Below are positions 8,134 through 15,086 of a stretch of 25,276 bases of DNA, piece by piece. The notes under the pieces are model-generated. The model was not told the origin of the DNA and searched no databases. It worked only from the letters and a program-made list of their open reading frames with translations. The number at the start of each line of letters is the position of its first letter. Position 1 is the stretch's first letter. A program made the translations under genes and the position numbers. The stretch comes from Kmv34 sp964524965 (GTDB lineage: Bacteria; Aerophobota; Aerophobia; Aerophobales; B3-G15): assembly GCA_964524965.1 (NCBI GenBank), contig CAZGDY010000010.1, forward strand, positions 1-25,276. The letters run 5' to 3'.

Positions 8134-8184
8134 ATTATAACTCTCATCTAATGGTTACCTCTGGTGAAGATAAAAAAACAAATT

Positions 8185-8889
8185 TTATGAATAAACTTGG
8201 TAGCTAATTTTTTCTTTCAGCTGATGAAAAGATATCTTTTCTGTTTTCACCATAAACACCTTAGCAAAATTAATTATCATATTTTCTTCAACATCTTCCA
8301 ATTTTATTTTATTTCCTAAGATATTAACCAAAGAAGTCATTATTCCTGATTTCATTCCACAGGGTTGAATTAAATTGAAATAGCCAAGATCGCAATTTAC
8401 ATTGAGCGCAAATCCATGCATGCTAATCCAACGCTTAACCTGGACTCCTATAGAGGCTATTTTTTTGTTTTGCACCCATACTCCCGTTAATCCTTTTTTT
8501 CTTTGAGTTTCAACACCAAACTCTTTTAGAGTTCTTATAATAACTTCTTCTATATTTCTCAGATAAAAATGCAAGTCTTTGCCGTAATCTATCAGGTTAA
8601 GAAGAGGATAACCTACAAGTTGTCCTGGGCCATGATAAGTAACTTTACCACCTCTACCGATGTGACAAGTAAAAATACCTTTTTCTTCAAGTTTGACTTT
8701 ATTAACTAAAAGCTCATCAAGAGAACCTTTTTTTCCAATCGTAATCGTGGGGGGGTGTTCTAAAAAAAAAACTATATCTTCTACCATCCTCTCTTCCATT
8801 TTGAGCTGAAGAATCTTTTTTTGCACATCAAGTGCTTCTGAGTAATCAACCAGTCCGGCTCTTATTATTAGGCACTTTTTATTGTTCAA
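8185..8889 (-). CDS. lipB: Octanoyl-[acyl carrier protein]:protein octanoyltransferase LipB
   Basis: A 234-residue protein. LipB moves octanoate from acyl carrier protein to lipoyl domains, the first step of lipoate assembly; LipA then inserts two sulfurs. The signature RGGKVTYHGPGQLVGYPLL (79-97) is clear. The catalytic pair is visible as Lys143 in NKKIASIGV and Cys177 in QPCGMKSG. The start is a TTG at 8889, directly abutting the nifU stop; the next ATG (residue 31) would remove the conserved start of the domain. No LipA is in the window, but the position behind nifS-nifU fits sulfur and Fe-S supply to lipoate synthesis. Confidence 0.93.
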   Translation of the reverse strand: MNNKKCLIIRAGLVDYSEALDVQKKILQLKMEERMVEDIVFFLEHPPTITIGKKGSLDELLVNKVKLEEKGIFTCHIGRGGKVTYHGPGQLVGYPLLNLIDYGKDLHFYLRNIEEVIIRTLKEFGVETQRKKGLTGVWVQNKKIASIGVQVKRWISMHGFALNVNCDLGYFNLIQPCGMKSGIMTSLVNILGNKIKLEDVEENMIINFAKVFMVKTEKISFHQLKEKISYQVYS

Positions 8890-9312
8890 CTAAAACTCTT
8901 CTCTTTTTTTAGATTTTCCGGGTTTACTCCTTTTTTTCTTTAAATAATCCTCGATTGCCAATCTAAGGGCATTTTCTGCAAGCACTGAACAATGTCTTTT
9001 AACCTTAGGAAGACCATCCAAAGCTTTTATCACGGTTTTGTTAGATATCTTCAAGGCCTCATCAATTGTCTTTCCTTTAACAATCTCAGTAATCATGCTA
9101 CTTGTAGCAATAGCTGCTCCACATCCGAATGTCTTAAATTTAGCATCAATAATTTTATTATTTTCCACTTTGATGTAAAGCTCCATAATATCACCACATG
9201 TAGGATTACCCACATGACCAACCCCATCAGGATTATTTATTTCTCCAACGTTGCGGGGATGTTTAAAATGTTCCATTACTTTTTCACTATAAAGTGAGAA
9301 TTGTTTAGTCAC
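8890..9312 (-). CDS. nifU: Fe-S cluster assembly scaffold, IscU/NifU N-terminal type
   Basis: A 140-residue scaffold on which Fe-S clusters are built before delivery to target proteins. The three ligand cysteines are present: Cys39 in GNPTCGD (with Asp41), Cys64 in FGCGAA, and Cys108 in KRHCSVLA. It ends in a basic tail (KKKRSKPGKSKKREEF) and lacks the Nfu domain of full-length NifU. The GTG start at 9312 has AGGAAG about 6 nt upstream and overlaps the end of nifS by 8 nt, so the cysteine desulfurase and scaffold are coupled, as in isc/nif-type systems of many anaerobes that lack the rest of the ISC set. Confidence 0.95.
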   Translation of the reverse strand: MTKQFSLYSEKVMEHFKHPRNVGEINNPDGVGHVGNPTCGDIMELYIKVENNKIIDAKFKTFGCGAAIATSSMITEIVKGKTIDEALKISNKTVIKALDGLPKVKRHCSVLAENALRLAIEDYLKKKRSKPGKSKKREEF

Positions 9313-10489
9313 TTTTTTCTTCCTGTTTTACTTTTTTATTAAAAGGGGATATTGCCCTTAGTTTCTCAACAATAGGAGGTAAAACATCGATAACTCTTTC
9401 AATATCCTCTTCTGTAGTATCTCTACCTAAACTGAACCTTAGCGAACCGTGAATTATATCAGGAGAAATGCCTATTGCTGAAAGAACATGAGAGGGCTCT
9501 AAAGAACCCGAGGTACAGGCAGATCCACTGGAAGCACAAATTCCTTCCAGATCAAGATTTATAAGCATCGATTCACCTTCGATATATCTTACGCAGATAT
9601 TTAAAATTCCAGGAAGTCTTTTCTGAGGATGGCCATTAAGAATTATCCCATCTATTTTTTTCTTTAAACCTTGATACAAGATGTCCCTCAGTACCCTCAT
9701 TGTTTCTTTTTTCCCCGAAATTTGCTTCATCGTTATCTCGCAAGCTTTCCCCAAACCAACTATTCCGGGAACATTCTCTGTCCCGGCTCTTTTATTTTGC
9801 TCATGGTGCCCACCATGAATAAGAGAATCTATTTTTGTGCCTTTCTTAATGTACAACGCTCCCACTCCCTTCGGCCCATAAAGTTTGTGAGAAGAAAGAG
9901 AAAGAAGATTTACCCCTAATTTTTCTACATCTATTGGTAAATTTCCAACTGTCTGCACAGCGTCGGTATGAAAATAAATTCCTTTTTTTCTAATCAGCCG
10001 GGCAATCTCGGAAATGGGCTCAATAGTTCCAATTTCGTTGTTGGCATGCATTATACTCAAAAGAATAGTTTCATCCGATAAACTATCCTTTAGCTGATCA
10101 AGATCAATTATCCCATATTTATCCACATCGATGTATGTTACTCTAAATCCTTCTTTTTCAAGCCATCTGCAGGCATTAAAAACTGCATGATGTTCTATCT
10201 TAGAGGTTACTATGTGATTTCCTTTTTCTTTATTGGCATACGCGACACCTTTTATGGCTATATTATCTGACTCAGTTCCTCCGCTGGTAAAGATGACCTC
10301 TTTTGGTTCAGCATTAATTAGCTTAGCAACTTTTTTTCTTGCTTCTTCAACCGCTCCCTTTGCTTTTTGGGCAAGCTGATAAAGAGAAGAAGGATTCCCA
10401 TAAATCTTATTAAAAAATGGAAGCATTTCCTTAATCACTTCAGGATGAGTGGGAGTAGTAGCAGCGTAATCCAGATATATCTCTTTCAT
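9305..10489 (-). CDS. nifS: Cysteine desulfurase, NifS/IscS type
   Basis: 394 residues from the ATG at 10489, which follows GGTGG by 8 nt and starts the conserved MKEIYLDYAATTPTHPEV block. The frame is open 17 codons upstream, but that extension is low-complexity and poorly supported. The PLP lysine is Lys202 in SLSSHKLYGPKG, and the persulfide cysteine is Cys325 in SSGSACTSGSLEPSHVL, on the long mobile loop of group I desulfurases. The enzyme converts cysteine to alanine plus protein-bound persulfide. From its position it can feed NifU (8-nt overlap), the carrier/E1 pair upstream, and possibly MnmA across the divergent region. Confidence 0.96.
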   Translation of the reverse strand: MKEIYLDYAATTPTHPEVIKEMLPFFNKIYGNPSSLYQLAQKAKGAVEEARKKVAKLINAEPKEVIFTSGGTESDNIAIKGVAYANKEKGNHIVTSKIEHHAVFNACRWLEKEGFRVTYIDVDKYGIIDLDQLKDSLSDETILLSIMHANNEIGTIEPISEIARLIRKKGIYFHTDAVQTVGNLPIDVEKLGVNLLSLSSHKLYGPKGVGALYIKKGTKIDSLIHGGHHEQNKRAGTENVPGIVGLGKACEITMKQISGKKETMRVLRDILYQGLKKKIDGIILNGHPQKRLPGILNICVRYIEGESMLINLDLEGICASSGSACTSGSLEPSHVLSAIGISPDIIHGSLRFSLGRDTTEEDIERVIDVLPPIVEKLRAISPFNKKVKQEEKSD

Positions 10490-10552
10490 ATTTTTTTCCA
10501 CCTTTTTTTTAAATTTTATAAAAAGGAACAAGGTCAGCAATAACCAAGCAAT

Positions 10553-11368
10553 CTAGTTTTCCTCACCCAAAATTAACCTCAAAACAAGATTAGCCTGGTG
10601 ATGAGCAGCAATTCCTACTCGCGGAGCCATCAACCCACAACCAATGCCAGCCCCAGTTTTCATATCACCAACAATAAAAAGAGACTTAGCTATTTTTCGG
10701 GTTTTAACCCAGTTTGAGGGAGTATATCCTGCTAAACCGGAAGCCATTATTATTGGCTTTTCCGGATATTTTTTACTAAAGCTATTAACTAACATTATTT
10801 TTTCTTTTGGGAGATCAAATGCTTCCACCAATACATCTACTTCTTCAAACACTTGGGGAACATTTTTTTCGGTCAATTTCACCTTATGAGCTTTAACTTT
10901 AACGTAAGGATTAACTTTTTCGATATTTTTTTTTAAAGCTTTAACCTTTGCCTCCCCTATCTGATTAATATTAAAGACCTGTCGGTTAAGATTTGAAGGT
11001 TCAACTATATCAAAATCAGCAATTATCAACTTTCCCACACCTGTTCTCACTAAAGCCATTGCTGCGTGCGACCCTAATCCCCCAACCCCTGCAATGCCTA
11101 CAGTTGCTTTTTTTAACTTCTCGTGCACACCTGGAGTATGACGTGCAAGCATTAGCGATTCCAACTCTTTTTGACTCGGAATCTCTCCTTTTTTGATAAA
11201 AACCACCCTATCACCAGAACTTGGTTTTATTTGTTTTATCTGAGCCTTAGACAATATCGCTCCATTGTAAATAACCACATCTGCCTCAGGCTTGTATTTT
11301 TTCTTTAAATCTAAAATATTAACCTGGTCTACCAAATCAATTTCTCTTTCATTTAATCTTATTTTCAC
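10553..11368 (-). CDS. thiF: ThiS-like/ThiF fusion: E1-like adenylyltransferase for sulfur carrier proteins
   Basis: A 271-residue protein. Residues 1 to about 65 form a ThiS-like beta-grasp domain without a terminal GG. Residues about 85-271 form a ThiF/MoeB/E1 domain with GVGGLGS (94-100) for ATP, DFDIVEPSNLNRQ (118-130) and GLMAPRVG near the end. This organisation is that of the short ThiF subfamily found in clostridia and other anaerobes, which adenylates the C-terminal glycine of a carrier. There is no zinc CxxC pair, and the only cysteine is Cys244 in GIGCGLM, so it lacks the usual E1 thiol. Start is GTG at 11368 with AAGG about 9 nt before. It lies 34 nt after one GG-ended carrier. No thiG/thiH accompany it. 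Confidence 0.9.
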   Translation of the reverse strand: MKIRLNEREIDLVDQVNILDLKKKYKPEADVVIYNGAILSKAQIKQIKPSSGDRVVFIKKGEIPSQKELESLMLARHTPGVHEKLKKATVGIAGVGGLGSHAAMALVRTGVGKLIIADFDIVEPSNLNRQVFNINQIGEAKVKALKKNIEKVNPYVKVKAHKVKLTEKNVPQVFEEVDVLVEAFDLPKEKIMLVNSFSKKYPEKPIIMASGLAGYTPSNWVKTRKIAKSLFIVGDMKTGAGIGCGLMAPRVGIAAHHQANLVLRLILGEEN

Positions 11369-11402
11369 GGATAGTTACCTTAGAAACATCCTTAAAATTT
11401 AG

Positions 11403-11654
11403 CTAACCTCCCACTATTGGTGAAAATATGTATAAAACATCACCCGAAGATAGCTTTGTTTGTTTTAATTTCTTTCTGTCATTAACAACATATCCATTAA
11501 GCAAGAATATGTAGCCGTTTTCATTGAGCTTTTGACCAATTTCTCTTTCTAATCTTATCAAAACATCTTCAATGTTTTCGGCGTCGATTGAAATATTGTT
11601 TTTCCCAACTTTTTTTCTTAAATTTAAAGGTACTTTAAGGGTAACTTGACTCAT
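11403..11654 (-). CDS. MoaD/ThiS-family ubiquitin-like sulfur carrier (ends in GG), copy 1
   Basis: 83 residues with the beta-grasp pattern: an N-terminal beta strand pair, a central helix (ENIEDVLIRLEREIG), VxNDxKKL in the middle, SSGDVLYIFSPIVGG at the end. The exposed C-terminal Gly-Gly is the site of adenylation and thiocarboxylation. ATG at 11654 with AGAGGAT about 5 nt upstream. Its own promoter is predicted in the 238-nt gap behind copy 2, and it is followed within 34 nt by the E1-like thiF. It could serve tungsten/molybdenum cofactor, thiazole, cysteine or tRNA thiolation; the family alone does not say. Confidence 0.88.
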   Translation of the reverse strand: MSQVTLKVPLNLRKKVGKNNISIDAENIEDVLIRLEREIGQKLNENGYIFLLNGYVVNDRKKLKQTKLSSGDVLYIFSPIVGG

Positions 11655-11756
11655 TTTTTGATCCTCTTTATCGGTATTATTTTTTATTTTAGAGAAAATT
11701 ATAAAAGCTTGTTCTTGACTAATTTAGTACTTCTCTTTTATTAATTGAATGAGTAC

Positions 11757-11785
11757 AGTATATCCATCTAGTAATTTTTTGCCAA
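11757..11785 (-). promoter_or_regulatory. Predicted internal promoter for carrier 1-thiF-nifS-nifU-lipB
   Basis: Minus-strand TTGGCA (11785-11780), a 17-nt spacer and TATACT (11762-11757), each hexamer one base from consensus. The predicted start near 11750 gives a leader of about 95 nt before the carrier ATG. Confidence 0.6.
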
Positions 11786-11892
11786 TAGTCTAAACTCTTC
11801 TTTGTCTTTCTTCTCATGATCGAAAGACATCCTCAGCTAAAAACTAAGAAATCAAACTATCTTTGTTTAGCCAAAAAACCAATCTAACGAGC

Positions 11893-12168
11893 TTATCCTC
11901 CTACAATTAAAGGAAAAATTTCAATACTATCTCCTTCTTTTAGCTTTATTTTTTTTAGATTTTTTTGGTCTATTGCTATCTCCCGGTTGAGAAGTAACAT
12001 GTAATAATCTTTTACTGAACCATCTTTTTTGAAAAACTCTTCAGAAAAACTATCTCTCAACTCGCGACTTAACGCTTGAATAATCTCTTCCCCATCATTT
12101 GCCTGTATCAAAACTTCATTTTTCCCAGCTTTTTCTTTCAAAATACCAAAAAGTTTCACTTTAATCAT
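11893..12168 (-). CDS. MoaD/ThiS-family ubiquitin-like sulfur carrier (ends in GG), copy 2
   Basis: 91 residues, starting MIKVKLFGILKEKAGK as in MoaD-type proteins, with a long central helix and loop (DGEEIIQALSRELRDSFSEEF), then LLNREIA and KEGDSIEIFPLIVGG. It keeps the terminal GG. It differs enough from copy 1 in the first half that this is not a recent duplication; this copy looks more MoaD-like and copy 1 more divergent. It lies 59 nt downstream of cysK on the same strand, so the two are probably co-transcribed. A carrier directly behind a cysteine synthase recalls the CysO-CysM pair of mycobacteria, but no Mec+-type protease gene is present here. Confidence 0.88.
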   Translation of the reverse strand: MIKVKLFGILKEKAGKNEVLIQANDGEEIIQALSRELRDSFSEEFFKKDGSVKDYYMLLLNREIAIDQKNLKKIKLKEGDSIEIFPLIVGG

Positions 12169-12227
12169 TAGTATTTCTCTCTACCAAATTTATTCACCCA
12201 GGAAATATTATATTTTTACTTTTTCTC

Positions 12228-13151
12228 TTATTCCTCAAATAACCAGGTGCTTAAATATCGTTCTGCCGTATCGGGTAATATAACTACAATTAGCTTATCT
12301 TTAGATTCTTCTCTTTTAGCAATTCTAACTGCTGCTGAAACTGCTGCCCCTGAGGAAATACCAGCTAATATTCCCTCTTCCTTCATAAGTCGGTGAGTCA
12401 TTACTTTAGCTTCCTGGCTGGTAACCGGAATAATCTCATCAATTAAATCTACTTTCAAAACATCAGGAATAAATCCTGCTCCAATTCCTTGAATTGCGTG
12501 CACACCAGGTTTTCCTCCGGAAAGCAGAGCCGAAGTTTTTGGTTCAACAGCAACTGTCTTAAAATTTGGTTTTCTTTTTTTTATAACCTCTGCAATGCCC
12601 GTAATCGTTCCTCCAGTCCCTACACCAGATACCAAAATATCAATTTTACCCTCAGTATCTCTCCATATCTCTTCAGCGGTTGTCTCTTGATGAATTTTAG
12701 GATTAGCGGGATTTTTAAATTGTTGAGGCATAAAAGAGCTGGGTATTTCTGTTGTTAACTCTTCTGCTTTTTTAATTGCGCCTGTCATTCCTTTCTTTCC
12801 AGGAGTTAAAACAAGTCGGGCACCAAGAGCTTTAAGAAGTTTCCTTCTTTCTATGGACATAGTATCGGGCATAGTAAGAATTAATCTATAACCCTTAACT
12901 GCACAAATATATGCCAAAGCTATTCCCGTGTTACCACTGGTTGGCTCAATGACAACTGTACTCTTTTTTAACAATCCTTTTTTTTCGCCATTCTCAATCA
13001 TTGATATTCCGATCCTATCTTTTATGCTGGATGAAGGATTAAAAAATTCCAGTTTTCCAATAACTTGTACTTTTAATCCAGAAGTTATTCTACTTAACTT
13101 TACTAAAGGGGTACCCCCAATAACTTTAGTAATGTTCTCTGCTATTTTCAT
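12228..13151 (-). CDS. cysK: Cysteine synthase (O-acetylserine sulfhydrylase)
   Basis: 307 residues from the ATG at 13151, starting with the family N-terminus MKIAENITKVIGGTPLVKL. The frame is open 29 codons further up, but that part is unlike the family and lies in a predicted leader. PLP Lys44 is in NPSSSIKDR, the substrate loop is TSGNTG (71-76), the phosphate-binding loop GVGTGGT (176-182), and QGIGAGFIP (221-229) marks the CysK (OASS-A) type. It makes L-cysteine from O-acetylserine and sulfide. No clear SD precedes the ATG. It heads the minus-strand sulfur array; the next gene is a GG-ended sulfur carrier, which raises the possibility of carrier-bound sulfur as donor. Confidence 0.93.
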   Translation of the reverse strand: MKIAENITKVIGGTPLVKLSRITSGLKVQVIGKLEFFNPSSSIKDRIGISMIENGEKKGLLKKSTVVIEPTSGNTGIALAYICAVKGYRLILTMPDTMSIERRKLLKALGARLVLTPGKKGMTGAIKKAEELTTEIPSSFMPQQFKNPANPKIHQETTAEEIWRDTEGKIDILVSGVGTGGTITGIAEVIKKRKPNFKTVAVEPKTSALLSGGKPGVHAIQGIGAGFIPDVLKVDLIDEIIPVTSQEAKVMTHRLMKEEGILAGISSGAAVSAAVRIAKREESKDKLIVVILPDTAERYLSTWLFEE

Positions 13152-13297
13152 TTTGTACTTTTTTTTGCCATACTTTAAAGAAAAACAGGTTTGAGGGCGA
13201 AATGTAAAGCTAACCCCACCGTAGCGCTTATTCCTCAACGTATTTTTGTTAGTAATTTCACTTACATTTGTTCATATTCTGCTATTTTTATTTCATT
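13152..13297 (-). promoter_or_regulatory. Long cysK leader, possible cis-regulatory RNA
   Basis: The predicted transcript start lies near 13297, leaving about 145 nt before the cysK ATG. The part from about 13190 to 13240 is clearly richer in G and C than other intergenic DNA here, with possible pairings such as GAGG (13237-13234) with the CCTC at about 13192-13189, and GCTA with TAGC inside. It does not match any riboswitch or T-box consensus I know. Confidence 0.3.
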
Positions 13298-13303
13298 AAT
13301 AGA

Positions 13304-13332
13304 ATTATTTAAAAAAACAAAAAAATTGTCAA
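13304..13332 (-). promoter_or_regulatory. Predicted promoter of the cysK array
   Basis: Minus-strand TTGACA (13332-13327), a 17-nt spacer and AATAAT (13309-13304). The sequence AATAATTC covering the -10 is the same as the core of the direct repeats beside the rrf2 promoter, so it could be a binding site of that regulator. Confidence 0.6.
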
Positions 13333-13406
13333 CACTACTAAGAGTAAAATTTCTTTGCTAAGGAAAAAATAAGTTCTTCTCTTAGCGCTCTTATAAATGC
13401 CCCTGC

Positions 13407-13447
13407 TTATTTTTTAACTTTCCTCATCAATTAGTTATTTTTTAACT
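13407..13447. repeat. Two direct copies of TTATTTTTTAACT, 28-bp period
   Basis: Exact 13-nt copies at 13407-13419 and 13435-13447 in the intergenic region between cysK and the beta-barrel gene. They are AT-rich, so chance is a real possibility; the 28-bp spacing is just under three helical turns. The rest of 13333-13483 shows nothing else I can assign. Confidence 0.5.
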
Positions 13448-13483
13448 ACCCTAAGAGGTTTCTTCTTTTATTAGTTTAATAGT

Positions 13484-13511
13484 TTGACAAATCAAATATT
13501 TAAAGTAAATT
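13484..13511 (+). promoter_or_regulatory. Predicted promoter of the beta-barrel protein gene
   Basis: TTGACA (13484-13489), 16-nt spacer, TAAATT (13506-13511); about 70 nt of leader before the ATG. Confidence 0.45.
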
Positions 13512-13586
13512 TTAAATCTACATTAGGTCTAAAAAGGGAAACCAAATAATAATATTCACTTATAGCAAAAAATTAGGGGATTGCAA

Positions 13587-14126
13587 ATGAGAAAAATTTT
13601 AGTGTTGGGTATCGCTACGGCTTTATTTGTTAGCATTTTATCCAACTCAGTTTTAGCCTCTATTCGACTAAAAGGAGGCTATTTTAGGCCTGCTCAATTA
13701 GTTGAGGTAGACAGCGACTCAATGCCCGGGGATGGGATCTTTTATGGTGCCGAAATTACTAAAACTTTTACGGGGGGTATTTTAGGTTTAGGAGTGGGGG
13801 TAGATTATTTTCAAATGAGTAAAACCATTGGTGAGGAAGAAATTAAATGGACTGTTCTGCCAGCAACTGCTACCCTTTATTTTTTACCTGGGAGCACATT
13901 TTACCTTGGTGCAGGCGCTGGCTATTATATGGTAAACGCTGGTCCAGGTGATAATTTAGAGCAAAAAGCTGGTTTCGGTTACCACGGGGTAATAGGTTAC
14001 AGTATCCTTGGTCATATTTTTCTAGAGGCTAAATACGCTACCTGTAAAATTGGTGACTGGAATAACTGGGAAATGGGTGATATAGACGTTGGCGGAATAA
14101 GTGTTTTATTAGGTGTAAATACCTAA
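13587..14126 (+). CDS. Small outer-membrane beta-barrel protein with signal peptide
   Basis: 179 residues from the ATG at 13587, with AGGGGA about 7 nt before it. A signal peptide is clear: MRK, a hydrophobic stretch (ILVLGIATALFVSIL), then SNSVLA with cleavage likely after residue 24. The mature part is made of alternating, aromatic- and glycine-rich strands (for example GILGLGVGVDYF, GSTFYLGAGAGYYM, GYHGVIGYSILGHIFLEAKYA), the pattern of an OmpA/OmpW-like eight-strand barrel. It does not end in Phe, the usual outer-membrane signal, but in NT. I recognise no specific function. It indicates a diderm cell envelope. It stands alone with its own promoter between the two sulfur arms. Confidence 0.75.
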   Translation: MRKILVLGIATALFVSILSNSVLASIRLKGGYFRPAQLVEVDSDSMPGDGIFYGAEITKTFTGGILGLGVGVDYFQMSKTIGEEEIKWTVLPATATLYFLPGSTFYLGAGAGYYMVNAGPGDNLEQKAGFGYHGVIGYSILGHIFLEAKYATCKIGDWNNWEMGDIDVGGISVLLGVNT

Positions 14127-14476
14127 GATTTAGTTTGAGGATATAAAACTGAATACTCCCTTTTTTAAAAAGCAGTTTTAGTTATTAATCTACAATTTGA
14201 GTGCAGTAAATAAGTTTTCTTAAAAAAAATTATTGAAATACTTTTTTCCAAAAAGTTATTCAGGAAATCCAAATTATTCTCTTTGATTTTTTAGCACTTA
14301 AAAGTAGAGATAGTTACAGAAATTTTAATAATTTGGGCTCATTAATCCCTCCTCAAATTCCGAACGACAAATTACTGGATTAGAGGACTTTTGTGTTTTG
14401 AACTTAAGATTTGGGGGTTTAAGGTTTAGATTTTAAACTATCAAGCTAGCGGACTATTAGACTACGAGTTCATCTA
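14127..14476. other. 350-nt convergent intergenic region without a gene
   Basis: This lies between the ends of the beta-barrel gene (+) and the osmC-like gene (-). I see AAAACTG...CAGTTTT (about 14146-14178, loop about 19 nt), a perfect hairpin ACTTTTT/AAAAAGT with a TCC loop (14240-14256), and GTTTAA...TTAAAC (about 14417-14438). None has the full shape of a strong intrinsic terminator. No open frame of note. Confidence 0.6.
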
Positions 14477-14893
14477 CTAAGAGCTTACTATTTCCCAGGA
14501 ATAGTTTATTTGGGCAGTTTTTTTTAACATAATTCCTACAGAGCAGTATTTCTGACTAACTCTTTCAATTGCCCATTTTACATCTTCTTCTTTAAGTTTT
14601 TTCCCACTCAGCATACACTTTACGTTAATTTGAGTAAATACACGGGGATGTTCATCAGTTCGTTCACTATCTAATTTTACTTTAAAGCTCTCTACTAAGA
14701 CTCTCTTTTTTGTCAGCAGGGAAATTACATGCATTCCAAAGCAACCTCCCAAGGCAATAAGTAAAATTTCCATGGGGCTTGAACCAGCACCTGTTCCTTC
14801 ATGTGTTTTTGCAGTATCCATAACCATCCAGTGATTAGAATCGGCCTTGCCCACCATAACTAATCCTTCAACTTGTTTTACCTGTGCCTGCAT
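14477..14893 (-). CDS. OsmC/Ohr-family peroxiredoxin-like protein
   Basis: A 138-residue protein of the OsmC fold, a dimeric thiol enzyme family that reduces organic hydroperoxides. The two redox cysteines are in place: Cys51 in ALGGCFGMHV on the central helix and Cys117 in QKYCSVG. It matches the YhfA/OsmC-like branch more than Ohr, and members of this branch have less well-defined substrates. The ATG at 14893 has a strong CAGGAGG 6 nt upstream and its own promoter. It is divergent from the rrf2 gene, sharing the intergenic region with its putative operators, so it may be co-regulated by redox or sulfur status (inference). Confidence 0.88.
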   Translation of the reverse strand: MQAQVKQVEGLVMVGKADSNHWMVMDTAKTHEGTGAGSSPMEILLIALGGCFGMHVISLLTKKRVLVESFKVKLDSERTDEHPRVFTQINVKCMLSGKKLKEEDVKWAIERVSQKYCSVGIMLKKTAQINYSWEIVSS

Positions 14894-14935
14894 AAAAATC
14901 CTCCTGTAATTATTTTCGGTCTTAGTGATTAAAAA

Positions 14936-14963
14936 ATTATAAATTACTTAATAAAAAAGTCAA
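14936..14963 (-). promoter_or_regulatory. Predicted promoter of the osmC-like gene
   Basis: Minus-strand TTGACT (14963-14958), 16-nt spacer, perfect TATAAT (14941-14936). Confidence 0.6.
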
Positions 14964-14972
14964 ACTATTAAT

Positions 14973-15032
14973 AATAATTCCCAGTTAGCTTGACAAAAAC
15001 AATTATTTTTCTAATCTTTAAATAATTCCCAG
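14973..15032 (+). repeat. Direct repeat AATAATTCCCAG flanking the rrf2 promoter; candidate operator pair
   Basis: Exact 12-nt copies at 14973-14984 and 15021-15032, 48 bp apart, bracket the -35/-10 region of the rrf2 gene and lie next to the osmC-like promoter. Read on the other strand they contain GGAATTA, which from memory is also the conserved end of CymR (Rrf2-family) operators in Bacillus. An autoregulatory role is a reasonable guess. Confidence 0.45.
14990..15017 (+). promoter_or_regulatory. Predicted promoter of the rrf2-ferredoxin-mnmA-thi4 array
   Basis: TTGACA (14990-14995) is perfect; the -10 is weak (TAATCT, 15012-15017, 16-nt spacer). It gives a leader of about 60-65 nt before the rrf2 ATG. 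A weak -10 would fit an activator- or repressor-controlled promoter. Confidence 0.4.
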
Positions 15033-15086
15033 CTGCGAAAAACAAAATTTGTACTGCGCAAAAAGCAATGGTAAGAAAAAGACAAA

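Noticed and set aside
11719..11817. 32-codon minus-strand ORF between the two carrier genes, with a GAGGATG about 9 nt before its ATG
   Set aside because: It overlaps the predicted internal promoter (11757-11785), its composition looks random and it matches no family I know.
13190..13242. T-box or known S-box type riboswitch in the cysK leader
   Set aside because: The T-box anti-terminator signature and other riboswitch cores I know are absent.
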